Assembly (NCBI GenBank): GCA_902478055.1
Contig: CABSJL010000002.1
Span: forward strand, 70,033-134,032
Source of the DNA: an uncultured Veillonella sp.
Lineage (GTDB): Bacteria; Bacillota; Negativicutes; Veillonellales; Veillonellaceae
DNA: 64,000 nt
Reading direction: 5' to 3'
The notes beneath the pieces are model-generated. The model saw nothing but the letters and a program-made list of their open reading frames with translations. It was not told the origin of the DNA and made no database searches. Positions 17,070-27,024 of this stretch are shown here, piece after piece. Each line of letters starts with the position of its first letter. Within the stretch, counting starts at the first letter, position 1. The position numbers and the translations under genes were made by a program.

Positions 17070-18413
17070 TCATTTTATAATTACAATATCCTCATAGGTC
17101 GTAGGATTTGAAGTCGCTTTATGAACGTATGTATCATTGACTACTAAATCAACACTACCTTGATTCGATAATTCAGCACCATCCACGACGCCTAGTTTGG
17201 ATAATAGTTGAGCCCCTTCTTGTTGTGTAACCCCTACGGATTGAAGCCCAGCTTTATCAACAGTAAGAACCACCAAATTATGATCTTTAGTAGTTCCTAT
17301 AAAACTACGAGCTTTATTATGGGTCCCATCAGCACCAACATAGTTACCATTTTTCAAAACCATAGTACCTGCTTGTAAAGCTGCTCCACCAGTGGTATTC
17401 ACTTGTGCCAACTCCGGTCTATTTTGAATCGTAATCGGTGTGCCCACCTTTAATTTACGTAACGCATCCCTAGATTCTCCATGACCAGATAATACGTATT
17501 GGTTTTCTCCAATTTTAGAATTCCCTTTTTGACCACTAACCACCTTGCCATTAGCAACAGTCACTTCGTATCCAAAGTCATTAGTCTTTGTAGATGCCCC
17601 ATACGCTGATGTATATAGAGTCAAAGCATTTTCTTTACGACTTGTATTAACAGAGGTAATCAGGAATGTATCCTTCTGTGTTTTAGCCTGTAGTAAAGGT
17701 CTTTTTTCTTCAATAAAATATCCACGATTTGGTGTATATCGCAAGGTGCCACGGTTAGAAATACGCTCTAAATCAATAGTTCCATCACTTGCTACCGAAT
17801 AAGGGCGATCAAAACTACTACCTTTTACCTTTGCCCCAATTATAGCAGTATGCGATTGAACTACAGATGATAAGGGTTTACCTTCCGAAACATGAGCGAC
17901 CACCATAGATGAATCATTGTCCACAGATAATGCAAAGGCTTGGATTTTTCCTTCTGCTACAGTGTTATTAATCTTGCTATACGTAACAGATTTATTTACA
18001 TCCTTTGTTGTTTGTTGAGCATAGCTAGAAAACAAATCAACTACAATACGCGATGGCTTCTCCAATGTAAATTCATGATGTTGTACATCCTTGTTAGCCG
18101 TCAATGTTACTTGCAAAGATCCATTAACAGGTTGTAAGCCAATGCCTTTTAAAACACCTGTTTTTGTATTATTTTGCGCTATAGGACCCGTCAATCCATT
18201 TGTAGTACCACCAAGGTTAAGTGTAAGGGCATGTGTGGACTCATTATAAGACTTAGTCCAAGATACAGGCATTTCAGATACATCCAATACAATTCGACTT
18301 GTGCCTTCATGATTAGATACACGTACGCCTGTTAAATTCCCAGCCTCAGCATAAGGTATGGTACTGCCTAGAAAACCTAAAACAGCAAAAGTCATATATA
18401 AATATCGTTTCAT
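17070..18413 (-). CDS. AMIN-domain protein with degenerate phosphodiester glycosidase-like C-terminus
   Basis: An exported protein of 447 residues. After the signal peptide (to about 24, YAEA) comes an AMIN-type beta domain (about 26-115: VSNHEGTSRIVLDVSEMP, PSRIVVDLFSS), a module that targets envelope proteins to peptidoglycan or secretion machines. The C-terminal half (about 225-447) resembles NAGPA/DUF2233 phosphodiester glycosidases (ARSFIGTTKDHNLVVLTVD, GVTQQEGAQLLSKLGVVDGAEL). The usual LDGGGS catalytic stretch reads ELSNQGSVDL, so activity is doubtful. The ATG at 18411-18413 has GAGGA seven bases upstream and is preferred to a TTG two codons earlier. It is monocistronic with its own promoter. 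Confidence 0.72.
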   Translation of the reverse strand: MKRYLYMTFAVLGFLGSTIPYAEAGNLTGVRVSNHEGTSRIVLDVSEMPVSWTKSYNESTHALTLNLGGTTNGLTGPIAQNNTKTGVLKGIGLQPVNGSLQVTLTANKDVQHHEFTLEKPSRIVVDLFSSYAQQTTKDVNKSVTYSKINNTVAEGKIQAFALSVDNDSSMVVAHVSEGKPLSSVVQSHTAIIGAKVKGSSFDRPYSVASDGTIDLERISNRGTLRYTPNRGYFIEEKRPLLQAKTQKDTFLITSVNTSRKENALTLYTSAYGASTKTNDFGYEVTVANGKVVSGQKGNSKIGENQYVLSGHGESRDALRKLKVGTPITIQNRPELAQVNTTGGAALQAGTMVLKNGNYVGADGTHNKARSFIGTTKDHNLVVLTVDKAGLQSVGVTQQEGAQLLSKLGVVDGAELSNQGSVDLVVNDTYVHKATSNPTTYEDIVIIK

Positions 18414-18493
18414 ATACAATTCCTCTATAGCGACAAACCATATTAATAAGGTTTATTTTTATACATCAATTTTATGCAATATACTTTTACTAT

Positions 18494-18522
18494 AGTATAC
18501 ATCATAAAGATGAAAATTACAA
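18494..18522 (-). promoter_or_regulatory. promoter of the AMIN-domain gene
   Basis: TTGTAA (18517-18522) and TATACT (18494-18499) on the minus strand, 17 bases apart, about 80 bases before the ATG. Both hexamers and the spacing fit a housekeeping sigma promoter. Confidence 0.72.
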
Positions 18523-18534
18523 AAAGAGGGCACT

Positions 18535-18600
18535 AAAAAACGAAGTTACTATCTACAGTTATTCCAATCATCAATGGCCTAACTATAAATAGCAACTTCG
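18535..18600 (-). terminator. long-stem terminator of mreB
   Basis: Arms at 18541-18552 and 18589-18600 (CGAAGTT/AACTTCG core), with an inner pairing AGTTA/TAACT, fold into a hairpin of about 60 bases. On the minus strand a run of six T follows. It lies 30 bases after the mreB stop. The loop is unusually long for a simple terminator. Confidence 0.7.
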
Positions 18601-18630
18601 TCAATTTACATAGTATGTCAATACAATATT

Positions 18631-20025
18631 TTATTGTAATTCATCCAAGGTATCACGCAATTGTGACATTTCATCAAGAGCTTTAGCAACCCCTTTGATA
18701 ACAGCATATCGTGGAGACTCTACCAAATACGATGCAATACCTACAGAACGTGTAATAACACGATCTAACCCATCGATGAGAGCACCGCCACCGGTAAGAA
18801 TGATGCCGTGATCATTAATAGCCGCTACAAGTTCTGGTGGCGTTTTTTCTAAAATAGATTTAATTCCTTCTAGAATATTCATCACTTGCGCCTCTAAGGC
18901 ACGTTGAATTTCTAAGGAATTAACAGCAACCATCTTAGGTAGTCCAGAGCTTGCATCACGCCCTCTAACCTCTATAGTTCGCTCCTTAGCACGACGATCT
19001 ACAGTCCCGACAGAAATCTTAATCTTTTCTGCTGTTAAAGGTCCAATAACAAGTCTCTTCTTACGACGGATGTAACGGATAATAGATTCATTGAAGGAAT
19101 CTCCCCCAATGCGAAGGGATTCACTTACAACAACACCCGTATCACAAAGAACTGCAATATCCGTAGTACCGCCACCAACATCGACAACCATGGCCCCAAC
19201 TTGGTCTGCATCATTGAGACCTGTCCCCATAGCTGCCGCCAATGGTTCCTCTATCAAGACAGTCTTCTTGGCCCCAGTTCTAAGCAAAGCTTCTAAAATG
19301 GCCCGTTTTTCAACAGGTGTAATCCCAGATGGTACACATACGATAATACGCGTTTTCATCAATCTAGAAGCAGGCACGACTGAACGAATAAAATACTTTA
19401 ACATAAATTCGGTCATATCATAATCTGCAATAACACCTGCTTGAACAGGGCGAATAACAGATATGCCTTTAGGTGTACGTCCTATCATAGTACGTGCAGC
19501 TTCGCCTAAGGCAAGAATATCCCCTGTTTTATCATCTTTCGCAATATAAGCTGGCTCATCTAAGACTAAGCCCTTACCTTTAGCGAAAATAAGAATATTC
19601 GCAGTTCCTAAGTCGATGCCCAAGTCAAAGTTTAATGAACGATTTAATCGTCCCATTAAATCGCCCACCTGCTCAGGACGAACTAGGCGCTTCAAGGTCA
19701 TAGCTGGTGTAGTTTTTGCAATAGCTACAGTCTCACGATTACGACGTTCCACACGGCGCATCTTCGTGACTCTAACCATGGCTTCACGCATATTGGAAGC
19801 TAAATGGCTAGCTTGCTTTGCTACGCCCTCAGAAAGCTTTGTGGACTTGCGTTTTGTCCTACGCAATGGCTTTCGATTAGTGCTAGTTTTAGCATTTTCA
19901 ACCTTAGCAGCACCTAAGTTTTGTTGCTCGTTGTATAAAGCCGGCCCTTTTGAGCGCCGGCTTCGTTTCTTTTTATTCTGTTTTGGCTCTGTACTTTTAT
20001 TCGTCAACCCGAACAATATCAGCAC
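18631..20025 (-). CDS. mreB: MreB-family actin-like protein with basic N-terminal extension
   Basis: The MreB core (about 130-464) has the actin-fold ATP motifs [22 protein letters not shown] and [12 protein letters not shown], and fits the family length of about 340 residues. In front lie about 125 extra residues rich in Lys and Arg. Two starts are possible: a GTG at 20023-20025 inside the end of murA (464 residues), or the ATG at 19654-19656 with AGGTGG eight bases upstream, which gives a normal-length MreB. The extension is open throughout and uses ordinary codons, so the long form is favoured. MreB normally guides lateral wall synthesis; mreC and mreD are not adjacent. The upstream overlap with murA suggests co-expression. 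Confidence 0.82.
   Translation of the reverse strand: MLILFGLTNKSTEPKQNKKKRSRRSKGPALYNEQQNLGAAKVENAKTSTNRKPLRRTKRKSTKLSEGVAKQASHLASNMREAMVRVTKMRRVERRNRETVAIAKTTPAMTLKRLVRPEQVGDLMGRLNRSLNFDLGIDLGTANILIFAKGKGLVLDEPAYIAKDDKTGDILALGEAARTMIGRTPKGISVIRPVQAGVIADYDMTEFMLKYFIRSVVPASRLMKTRIIVCVPSGITPVEKRAILEALLRTGAKKTVLIEEPLAAAMGTGLNDADQVGAMVVDVGGGTTDIAVLCDTGVVVSESLRIGGDSFNESIIRYIRRKKRLVIGPLTAEKIKISVGTVDRRAKERTIEVRGRDASSGLPKMVAVNSLEIQRALEAQVMNILEGIKSILEKTPPELVAAINDHGIILTGGGALIDGLDRVITRSVGIASYLVESPRYAVIKGVAKALDEMSQLRDTLDELQ
19938..19963 (-). terminator. GC-rich hairpin inside the mreB 5' region, after murA
   Basis: Perfect 8-base arms AAGCCGGC (19938-19945) and GCCGGCTT (19956-19963) with a 10-base loop lie 34 bases after the murA stop, followed on the minus strand by a short T/A stretch. 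It could terminate or attenuate murA transcripts, or merely encode Arg/Ser/Lys codons of the MreB extension. Confidence 0.4.
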
Positions 20026-21262
20026 CTAACCTTTGCAATTTACCTACGAAATCATCATAACCACGATCGATATGATGTAAACGACCAACTTCTGTTCTAC
20101 CTTCTGCAGTCAACGCAGCACAAACAAGAGCCGCACCTGCACGCAAGTCTGTAGCATTAACTACAGCACCATGTAAGCGTGGCATACCTTCTACAATCGC
20201 TTGACGATTGTCGATATCGATATGAGCACCCATTTTGCGAAGTTCAGCAACATGCATAAAGCGGTTTTCAAATACAGTCTCTGTTACTGTACTTGTGCCT
20301 TCAGCGATTGTAGTAAGCGCCATAAATTGAGCTTGCATATCTGTTGGGAAGCCTGGGTATGGTAACGTTTTGATATCAACAGCTTTGATACCTTTACCAG
20401 TACTGATAACGCGAATGCCATCAATTTCTTCCTCTACAGTAACGCCAGCTTCTTTTAATTTAGCTACTACTGGTTTTAAATGTTCAGGCAATGCATTTTC
20501 TACAAATACGTCACCACCAGCCATAGCAGCTGCAATCAAGTATGTACCAGCTTCGATACGGTCAGGAATAACCGTATGAATTGCACCATGTAATTGAGGC
20601 ACACCTTCAATGCGAATTACATTAGTACCAGCACCGCGGATATTAGCGCCCATTGCATTTAAGAATGTCGCTAAATCAACGATTTCAGGTTCTTCCGCAG
20701 CATTTTCGATAACAGTTTTACCTTCCGCCATAGAAGCGGCCATAATTACATTTTCTGTAGCCCCTACACTTGGGAAATCCAAGTAGATTTGAGTGCCTTT
20801 AAGGCCTTCTGGAGCATGTGCATATACATAATCTTCAGTAATTTCAATTTTAGCACCTAACGCTTCGAAAGCTTTTAGGTGAAGATCAATAGGACGTGCA
20901 CCGATAGCACAACCACCTGGCATGGAGATTTTAGCCTCCCCTTTACGCGCCAAAAGTGGACCCATTACAAGGAAAGATGCACGCATTTTGCGTACAAGCT
21001 CATAAGGAGCTTCCGTAGCAGTCAATGTAGATGCATCGAAGATAATTTCATCATCTGCTTTATTACGAGTAATTTTAACCCCCAAAGACTCGATAACTTG
21101 GCAAATTGTACCTACATCTTCCAAATTTGGAATTTCAAGTAATTTACTAGGCGTTGATGCTAGCAAAGTACCGGCAATAATAGGGAGTACCGCATTTTTA
21201 GCGCTACTAACACGTACACGGCCTTCCAACCGGTTGCCACCTTGAATGATTAGCTTTTCCAA
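19997..21262 (-). CDS. murA: UDP-N-acetylglucosamine 1-carboxyvinyltransferase MurA
   Basis: MurA adds enolpyruvate to UDP-GlcNAc, the first committed step of peptidoglycan synthesis, in the cytoplasm. The 421 residues match the family. The catalytic Cys is in [13 protein letters not shown] (about 113-125), the residue that fosfomycin alkylates, so the enzyme should be fosfomycin-sensitive. Other landmarks are the N-terminal [20 protein letters not shown] and the RPEL-like loop [12 protein letters not shown]. The start is TTG with AGGAGG seven bases upstream. Its 3' end overlaps the long form of mreB by 29 bases. Confidence 0.96.
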   Translation of the reverse strand: MEKLIIQGGNRLEGRVRVSSAKNAVLPIIAGTLLASTPSKLLEIPNLEDVGTICQVIESLGVKITRNKADDEIIFDASTLTATEAPYELVRKMRASFLVMGPLLARKGEAKISMPGGCAIGARPIDLHLKAFEALGAKIEITEDYVYAHAPEGLKGTQIYLDFPSVGATENVIMAASMAEGKTVIENAAEEPEIVDLATFLNAMGANIRGAGTNVIRIEGVPQLHGAIHTVIPDRIEAGTYLIAAAMAGGDVFVENALPEHLKPVVAKLKEAGVTVEEEIDGIRVISTGKGIKAVDIKTLPYPGFPTDMQAQFMALTTIAEGTSTVTETVFENRFMHVAELRKMGAHIDIDNRQAIVEGMPRLHGAVVNATDLRAGAALVCAALTAEGRTEVGRLHHIDRGYDDFVGKLQRLGADIVRVDE

Positions 21263-21294
21263 CAGAATTCCTCCTACACTTTTATATCGATCAT

Positions 21295-21330
21295 CTTGTA
21301 TGAACTACAAGACGTTGTATTTATAACGTC
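21295..21330 (-). promoter_or_regulatory. two small hairpins in the murA leader
   Basis: CTTGTA/TACAAG (21295-21311) and GACGTT/AACGTC (21311-21330) are adjacent inverted repeats between the murA promoter and its start. They would form two stems in the 5' untranslated RNA. No known riboswitch is recognised. Confidence 0.4.
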
Positions 21331-21344
21331 ATATACTAAATGTT

Positions 21345-21374
21345 ATTATACTATTTTTCGATATATCTCATCAA
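21345..21374 (-). promoter_or_regulatory. promoter of murA
   Basis: TTGATG (21369-21374) and TATAAT (21345-21350) on the minus strand with an 18-base spacer, about 85 bases before the murA start and directly after the glpX terminator. Confidence 0.65.
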
Positions 21375-21395
21375 GAGAATGTGAGAAAATACTGA

Positions 21396-21424
21396 GAAAA
21401 AAAGCCCCTCAATTTGAGGGGCTT
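21396..21424 (-). terminator. intrinsic terminator of glpX
   Basis: Arms AAGCCCCTC and GAGGGGCTT around a five-base loop, followed on the minus strand by a run of T, six bases after the glpX stop. Confidence 0.93.
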
Positions 21425-21429
21425 AATTC

Positions 21430-22392
21430 TTATTTTGCTTTTAAGGATTTTAGCTTTTCATCCATATGTACTGTGTCTAAGAAACGAACAGTACCAGTTT
21501 TAGAACGCATTACGATAGTATGTGTACGCGCACCACCTGGGAAGTATTGAATAGCATTCAATAAGTTACCGCGAGTAATAGCAGTAGCCGCGAAGATAAC
21601 ATCATCTGTACGAACTAAATCATCCAATGTAAGTACTTGATTTACATCGGTAATACCCATTTCATGACAACGACGAATTTCTTCTTCTGTTTCTGGTTTC
21701 AAGCGGGCTTGCATATCGCCACCTACGCATTTCAAAGCAGCTGCAGCCAATACGCCTTCTGGTGCACCACCAGTACCAACAACCATGTGTACCCCAGAAC
21801 CTTCAATACAACATTCCATAGCTGGGTTAACATCACCATCAGAAATTAACATAATACGTGCACCAAGATCACGGGCTTCTTTCATCAAACCATGATGACG
21901 TTCACGATCAAGCATAACAAGTGTAATTTCATCGACATTGCGATTCATTTTTGCCGCTACATTTTTGATATTTTCAGTTAAAGATTTAGTAATATCGATA
22001 GCACCTGCACCACGAGGACCAACGCAAAGTTTTTCCATGTACATATCTGGTGCATGTAACAAGCCACCTTTTTCAGCAATAGCCATAACTGCAATCGCAC
22101 CATTTTGGCCTTTTGCAATCAAGTTTGTGCCTTCAATTGGGTCAACTGCGATATCTACTTCTGGACCACCAGCACCTACATGTTCACCAATGTAAAGCAT
22201 AGGCGCTTCATCAATTTCGCCTTCGCCGATAACTACTGTACCAGAAATACGAACAGAGTCAAATGCTTGACGCATTGCATCTACAGCAAGACCATCCGCT
22301 GCATCCTTTTGACCGCGGCCAAGTAACCGACCACTGCGTAAAGCAGCCGCTTCAACGACACGAGCAAATTCCAAAGATAATGTACGATCCAT
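21430..22392 (-). CDS. glpX: fructose-1,6-bisphosphatase class II
   Basis: GlpX hydrolyses fructose-1,6-bisphosphate to fructose-6-phosphate in gluconeogenesis. The 320-residue protein has the class II hallmarks DGLAVDAMRQAFD, VIGEGEIDEAPMLYIGE and the metal site VDIAVDPIEGTN. In an organism expected to live on lactate and other organic acids, this enzyme would be needed to make hexose phosphates. It lies directly before a transaldolase-like aldolase gene, matching the shared fructose-6-phosphate intermediate. ATG has AGGAGG upstream and the gene ends at a strong terminator. Confidence 0.95.
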   Translation of the reverse strand: MDRTLSLEFARVVEAAALRSGRLLGRGQKDAADGLAVDAMRQAFDSVRISGTVVIGEGEIDEAPMLYIGEHVGAGGPEVDIAVDPIEGTNLIAKGQNGAIAVMAIAEKGGLLHAPDMYMEKLCVGPRGAGAIDITKSLTENIKNVAAKMNRNVDEITLVMLDRERHHGLMKEARDLGARIMLISDGDVNPAMECCIEGSGVHMVVGTGGAPEGVLAAAALKCVGGDMQARLKPETEEEIRRCHEMGITDVNQVLTLDDLVRTDDVIFAATAITRGNLLNAIQYFPGGARTHTIVMRSKTGTVRFLDTVHMDEKLKSLKAK

Positions 22393-22458
22393 AATAGGCC
22401 TCCTTATAAGTCCTGTGTGTATTGTAATATGACTCTTACATTGAGCCGAATACTTAAC

Positions 22459-23103
22459 TTATTGATTAGCTTGTTTCCAATCTGCCATAAATTTTTCAAG
22501 CCCTGCATCCGTCAACGGATGTTTCATAGCTTGCATAAGTACTTTGAATGGCACTGTTGCAATATGAGCACCGGCTTTAGCACATTGTATGATATGCAAT
22601 GGTGTTCTCACACTAGCTGCAATAATTTCAGTTTCAATACCATGAATAGCAAATATGTCTGCAATATCTTGAATTAATGTAAGGCCATCCATGCTGATAT
22701 CATCAATGCGACCCACAAATGGGCTCACATAGGTAGCACCTGCACGGGCTGCCAATAAAGCTTGGTTAGCAGAGAAGATTAATGTTACATTTGTTTTAAT
22801 ACCTTCTTTGCTCAACACGGCAACAGCTTTAAGGCCTTCTGGAGTCATAGGCACTTTAATAACTACATTAGAGCCTAATTTTACAAGCTCATGAGCTTCA
22901 GCGATCATGCCTTCTGCATCGGAAGCAATAACCTCTGCACTTACAGGACCTTCTACAAGATTTGCAATTTCAGAAATAACTTGTTTTAAATCGCGTTTAG
23001 CTTTCACGATAAGGGATGGGTTAGTAGTAACACCATCGATAAAACCAAAAGCATACGCTTCTTTTATCTCATCAAATTCTGCGGTATCAATAAAGAACTT
23101 CAT
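22459..23103 (-). CDS. fsa: fructose-6-phosphate aldolase / transaldolase-like protein
   Basis: A 214-residue member of the short transaldolase family (TalC/FSA/MipB). The Schiff-base lysine lies in [15 protein letters not shown], and [14 protein letters not shown] opens the protein as in the family. Substrate choice between transaldolase and fructose-6-phosphate aldolase cannot be settled from sequence. The ATG at 23101-23103 has GAGGGGG upstream. It lies between serS (13-base gap) and glpX (66-base gap), probably on one transcript. Confidence 0.85.
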   Translation of the reverse strand: MKFFIDTAEFDEIKEAYAFGFIDGVTTNPSLIVKAKRDLKQVISEIANLVEGPVSAEVIASDAEGMIAEAHELVKLGSNVVIKVPMTPEGLKAVAVLSKEGIKTNVTLIFSANQALLAARAGATYVSPFVGRIDDISMDGLTLIQDIADIFAIHGIETEIIAASVRTPLHIIQCAKAGAHIATVPFKVLMQAMKHPLTDAGLEKFMADWKQANQ

Positions 23104-23116
23104 CAAATGCCCCCTC

Positions 23117-24397
23117 TTATTTTGCTGCCTTGATTACTTCTACGCCACCCATGTAAGGAACAAGTACCTTAGGAATTACAACAGAACCATCAGCTTGTTG
23201 GTAATTTTCCAAGATAGCTGCTACTGTACGGCCCACAGCAAGACCAGAGCCATTTAATGTATGAAGGAATTCTGGTTTACCTTTAGGTCCACGACGGAAT
23301 TTAATATTTGCACGACGAGCTTGGAAATCAGTCATATTGGAGCAAGAAGAGATTTCTCTGTACTTGCCTTGAGCTGGCATCCATACCTCTACGTCATATG
23401 TTTTAGCAGAACCAAAGCCAATATCACCTGTGCAAAGTGTAATTACACGGAATGGTAATTCCAATAAACGCAATACTTCTTCTGCATTATCAGTTAACTT
23501 TTCTAATTCTGCATAAGAATCTTCAGGCTTAGCTAATTTAACCATTTCAACTTTGTTGAATTGATGTTGGCGAATAAGACCACGTGTATCACGACCTGCA
23601 GAACCAGCTTCAGCACGGAAGCACGCTGTAAATGCAGTGTAGTATTTAGGCAATTCTTCTTCACTCAAGATTTCACCGCTATGATAATTAGTTAATGTAA
23701 CCTCTGCGGTAGGGATCAAGAAGTATTCAGTATCCTCTACATGGTACATATCTTCAGCAAACTTAGGCAATTGGCCAGTACCTGTCAATGTCTCACGAGT
23801 TACCATATATGGAGTCATCATTTCAGTGTAGCCTTGTTTATCTACATGAAGATCAACCATGAAGTTAATAAGAGCACGTTCTAAACGAGCACCTAAACCT
23901 TTATATACTGTGAAACGAGCACCACTCATTTTACCAGCGCGATTGAAATCAAGGATATCAAGATTTTCACCTAAATCCCAATGAGCTTGTACATCAAAGT
24001 CAAATTGACGTGGTTCGCCCCATTTACGTTGTTCCACATTTTCATCTTCATCAGCACCAACAGGAACAGATGCATCGCACATATTTGGCAACATCAACGC
24101 CGCATCACGTAATTTAGCTTCTACGTCGCGGATACGATTATCAAGCTCTGCAATATCATCGCCTACTTTTTTCATTTCTGCGATTTTATCATCCGCATTT
24201 TCTTTATTGCGTTTTAATTGGCTAATTTCTTCAGTTACGGAATTACGAAGAGCTTTTAACTCCTCTACTTTACCAATCAACTGACGACGTTCATCATAAG
24301 CGGATACAAAGGTTTCTAAATCGCCATTCGTGTGACGATTATCTAAGTTTTGTTGCACTAAATCAATATTTTCACGGACAAATTTCAAGTCTAACAT
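23117..24397 (-). CDS. serS: seryl-tRNA synthetase
   Basis: Class II synthetase charging tRNA-Ser. It has the N-terminal two-helix coiled coil (about 30-100) that grips the long variable arm, then motif 2 ([25 protein letters not shown]) and motif 3 ([20 protein letters not shown]). About 426 residues, normal length. The ATG encoding [10 protein letters not shown] with GAGG upstream is preferred to a TTG seven codons earlier. Upstream DNA to the next gene is only about 120 bases, with no room for a T-box leader. Confidence 0.95.
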   Translation of the reverse strand: MLDLKFVRENIDLVQQNLDNRHTNGDLETFVSAYDERRQLIGKVEELKALRNSVTEEISQLKRNKENADDKIAEMKKVGDDIAELDNRIRDVEAKLRDAALMLPNMCDASVPVGADEDENVEQRKWGEPRQFDFDVQAHWDLGENLDILDFNRAGKMSGARFTVYKGLGARLERALINFMVDLHVDKQGYTEMMTPYMVTRETLTGTGQLPKFAEDMYHVEDTEYFLIPTAEVTLTNYHSGEILSEEELPKYYTAFTACFRAEAGSAGRDTRGLIRQHQFNKVEMVKLAKPEDSYAELEKLTDNAEEVLRLLELPFRVITLCTGDIGFGSAKTYDVEVWMPAQGKYREISSCSNMTDFQARRANIKFRRGPKGKPEFLHTLNGSGLAVGRTVAAILENYQQADGSVVIPKVLVPYMGGVEVIKAAK

Positions 24398-24450
24398 ACT
24401 ATAAACCTCATCTTCCAACTATGCTACGAACAATATATTCAATACGTTTA

Positions 24451-24459
24451 AGTATACCA
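24451..24459 (-). promoter_or_regulatory. extended -10 promoter of serS
   Basis: TGG-TATACT on the minus strand about 55 bases upstream of the serS ATG forms an extended -10 element. No clear -35 is seen. It would serve serS, fsa and glpX. Confidence 0.5.
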
Positions 24460-24521
24460 TATATTGGTGTATTTATCATTAAATTATAAGCTATCTACTA
24501 GATTTCTAATTAATTTTTATG

Positions 24522-25475
24522 CTATTCATCATCATCTTCTTCTAGTAAATAATCTTTAGCCATCCATTTTCGGGTACCTGTGAAAGAAATGGTTACCCAT
24601 TTTTCCGTTGGGTTCCCTCCGATTTCTTGGTCAATTTCATTGCGAATTGCATCGATTTCAGCAATCGTTTGATATGGGAAGTTCTTGCGAACTAAAATAT
24701 CAATTTCAATAATTCGAGTATTCCCATATACTTGTACACTAGAAACGTAATCTTTGAAATTGTACTTTTCCATAAAGCGATCCATAATTTCTTGCACTTC
24801 ATTATGTAATGAAGTTGGTGCCCATCCCAATACTTGTTTTACGGATGGGATAATAATGCGGAACGCGGATGGTATCATCTGTACGGCCAATACAATGAGA
24901 ACAATCGGGTCAATATAAGCGGCCCAATCAGCATATTCAGTTCCTTCTAACATAATAGCCACTACAAAGCTGATTAAGATAGCTGCTTCCAGTAAAGCAT
25001 CAACATACCAACTCACATTATCAAATTTAATTAAATTAGACTGTAAGCTTTTATTAATCCGTCGTACATATAAGTAATAGATTGTGTCAGCGACGGTGAA
25101 GAAGATGGCATAATAAATAGCTGGTCCAAAATCTACATGGCGGCCACCCGATATAAGATCTGTAATGCCACTAGATAGAGCGTAAATTACAATTAGTAAT
25201 ATAAAGAAGCCTTCTACGGCAAGTACCAAAGGTTCGAACTGCCAATAGCCAAATTGAAAGCGCTTACTCGTTTCACGGGCTATTAACTTGGCCGTCATGA
25301 GCATCATGATTTTAATTACAACATCGACAAAGGAAAATACCCCATCTAATAAGACCGCGCTAGATCCTGTAACAATCCCCATTATAGTGCCACTTACTGC
25401 TACAAGGGCCATTAATCCTACGGATTGCATAAGTAACTTCTGTTCTATAGAGCGCCTTGCCCCTAATATATCCAT
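24522..25475 (-). CDS. cation diffusion facilitator family transporter
   Basis: An inner-membrane metal/proton antiporter of the CDF family, about 317 residues with five to six membrane segments and a cytoplasmic C-terminal domain (about 235-317). The first metal motif reads LLDGVFSFVDVVIK, where Asp sits in the family pattern; the later HxxxD-type site appears as DNVSWYVDALLEA. The substrate (Zn, Mn, Fe or Co) cannot be told. The C-terminus is acidic (EEDDDE). The start is uncertain between an upstream GTG and the ATG used here. The gene stands alone. Confidence 0.85.
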   Translation of the reverse strand: MDILGARRSIEQKLLMQSVGLMALVAVSGTIMGIVTGSSAVLLDGVFSFVDVVIKIMMLMTAKLIARETSKRFQFGYWQFEPLVLAVEGFFILLIVIYALSSGITDLISGGRHVDFGPAIYYAIFFTVADTIYYLYVRRINKSLQSNLIKFDNVSWYVDALLEAAILISFVVAIMLEGTEYADWAAYIDPIVLIVLAVQMIPSAFRIIIPSVKQVLGWAPTSLHNEVQEIMDRFMEKYNFKDYVSSVQVYGNTRIIEIDILVRKNFPYQTIAEIDAIRNEIDQEIGGNPTEKWVTISFTGTRKWMAKDYLLEEDDDE

Positions 25476-25551
25476 CAAGTACCCCACTTTCTTAATTTAT
25501 ATATCTTTTTATTATACACCACGGGCATTGAAGCGCAACACGAGGTCAAAA

Positions 25552-25588
25552 TAAAACAGGTAGCTTGCATGATATACAAACTACCTGT
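25552..25588 (-). terminator. terminator of guanine deaminase gene
   Basis: Arms ACAGGTAG (25557-25564) and CTACCTGT (25581-25588), followed on the minus strand by TTTTATTTT, about 55 bases after the guaD stop. Confidence 0.8.
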
Positions 25589-25642
25589 ACTGGCTATTAT
25601 TTAAATTTTGTTCCTCTTTTTAGCGTTATCAGAGCTGAAATA

Positions 25643-26923
25643 TCAACCTTGGGGATTAGGTAATACGCTGCCCCCTACATAGCGCTTAACGATATGTCGA
25701 TCATCACCAACATATAACCAACGCTCTAACCGCTCCTCTAAGGTGCGTTCATTTGGGTCAAATAGTGATGTATCATCAATGATAAGGGCATCTAGGTCAC
25801 AACCTTTTTCAAAGCTACCAACCTTACCAAAGAACTTGCCTCCACCCTTCGTAGCCATATAGAAGGCTTCACTTAATGTGAGGGGTGCATAATTTGAATC
25901 TACTTCCACCCATTTCATTTTAGATAATCCAATGGCTTCTGTAAGAACCTTTGCCATTGATACCATATGACCACCAGAAATATCAGAGCCTAAACCAATT
26001 GGTATATTCCGTTTCATTAGCTTACGAATTGGTGCAATACCACTTGATAGGTTTACATTGGAATATGGACAATGAGATACCATAGTTTGTGTTTCAGACA
26101 TACGATCCATTTCTACATCACTTAAATGAATGCAATGAGCCATTACCGTTGGCGTCCGCCCCATCAATTTATGTTCATAATACACATCTGTATAATTTGG
26201 TGACTCAGGATGTAATGCTCCTACCCAATCAATTTCACCGTGATTTTCAGATAAATGGGATTGAACTGGTACTTTGTACTCTTCTGATAATGTGCCAAGA
26301 CCATCCATTAATTCGCTCGTACAAGATGGTACAAAACGAGGGGTAATAATAGGTTTTACCAATGGACCAAATTGAGCCGATGCCTCTAACCAGTCTTTCG
26401 TATCCGCTAAGGATTGACTTGTTTCTTCAATCAAGAAATCTGGACTATTGCGGTCCATATTGACCTTGCCTACATAGGCAGATAATCCAGCTTTTTGTAA
26501 AAGTTCCATCAACACTAATGTGCTCTCTTTATGGATAGTGCCGAACAATATGCTTCTAGTAGTCCCATTGCGCCATAAGTCTTGTACAAAGGCACCATAT
26601 ACTAGCCGTGCATAATCTAGATTACTAAACTTTGCCTCCTCAGGAAATGTATAGGTTTCTAACCAAGGTAAAAGTTCTTTATCCATCCCAAGGCCACGAT
26701 TACAATACTGTGGAGCGTGAGCATGCGTATCTACAAAGCCTGGAATGATGAGATTATCACCATAATCAGTGACCTCGCACTCTGCATAAGCTGGCGGAAT
26801 ACTTTCACCACAATATACGACCACACCATCTACGGCAATGATATAGCCATGTGGAATCGATATAAACTCTGAAGGACGCGGTGTATATAATATATTTCCT
26901 TTTAAAATAAGTGTCGAATTCAT
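25643..26923 (-). CDS. guaD: guanine deaminase
   Basis: A zinc amidohydrolase that turns guanine into xanthine and ammonia. The 426 residues carry the GuaD signature PGFVDTHAHAPQY near 60, with further metal or active-site residues in QSHLSENHGEIDW, AHCIHLSD and GLGSDISGGH. The YTFPEEAKF and GKVNMDRNSP segments are specific to guanine deaminases. ATG has GAGGAGG upstream. About 100 bases upstream lies a remnant that looks like a purine permease, and hpt is elsewhere in the window, so purine salvage is supported. GuaD itself appears intact. Confidence 0.93.
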   Translation of the reverse strand: MNSTLILKGNILYTPRPSEFISIPHGYIIAVDGVVVYCGESIPPAYAECEVTDYGDNLIIPGFVDTHAHAPQYCNRGLGMDKELLPWLETYTFPEEAKFSNLDYARLVYGAFVQDLWRNGTTRSILFGTIHKESTLVLMELLQKAGLSAYVGKVNMDRNSPDFLIEETSQSLADTKDWLEASAQFGPLVKPIITPRFVPSCTSELMDGLGTLSEEYKVPVQSHLSENHGEIDWVGALHPESPNYTDVYYEHKLMGRTPTVMAHCIHLSDVEMDRMSETQTMVSHCPYSNVNLSSGIAPIRKLMKRNIPIGLGSDISGGHMVSMAKVLTEAIGLSKMKWVEVDSNYAPLTLSEAFYMATKGGGKFFGKVGSFEKGCDLDALIIDDTSLFDPNERTLEERLERWLYVGDDRHIVKRYVGGSVLPNPQG

Positions 26924-27024
26924 ATAACCTCCTCGCGTAATTAGAGCCCTAAAATGCTAAGCTCATATAACACGCTAGTTTTTTCTTTAATAGACTATGC
27001 TATATGATTCATAGTATATGCTAT

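Noticed and set aside
24398..24521. T-box riboswitch before serS
   Set aside because: Synthetase genes in Firmicutes often have one, but the gap is about 120 bases, has no specifier stem, no T-box sequence and no terminator/antiterminator pair.
26924..27024. Possible small RNA or riboswitch upstream of guaD
   Set aside because: Some short inverted repeats (ACTATG/CATAGT) are present, but no conserved purine-riboswitch core or strong terminator hairpin is seen.
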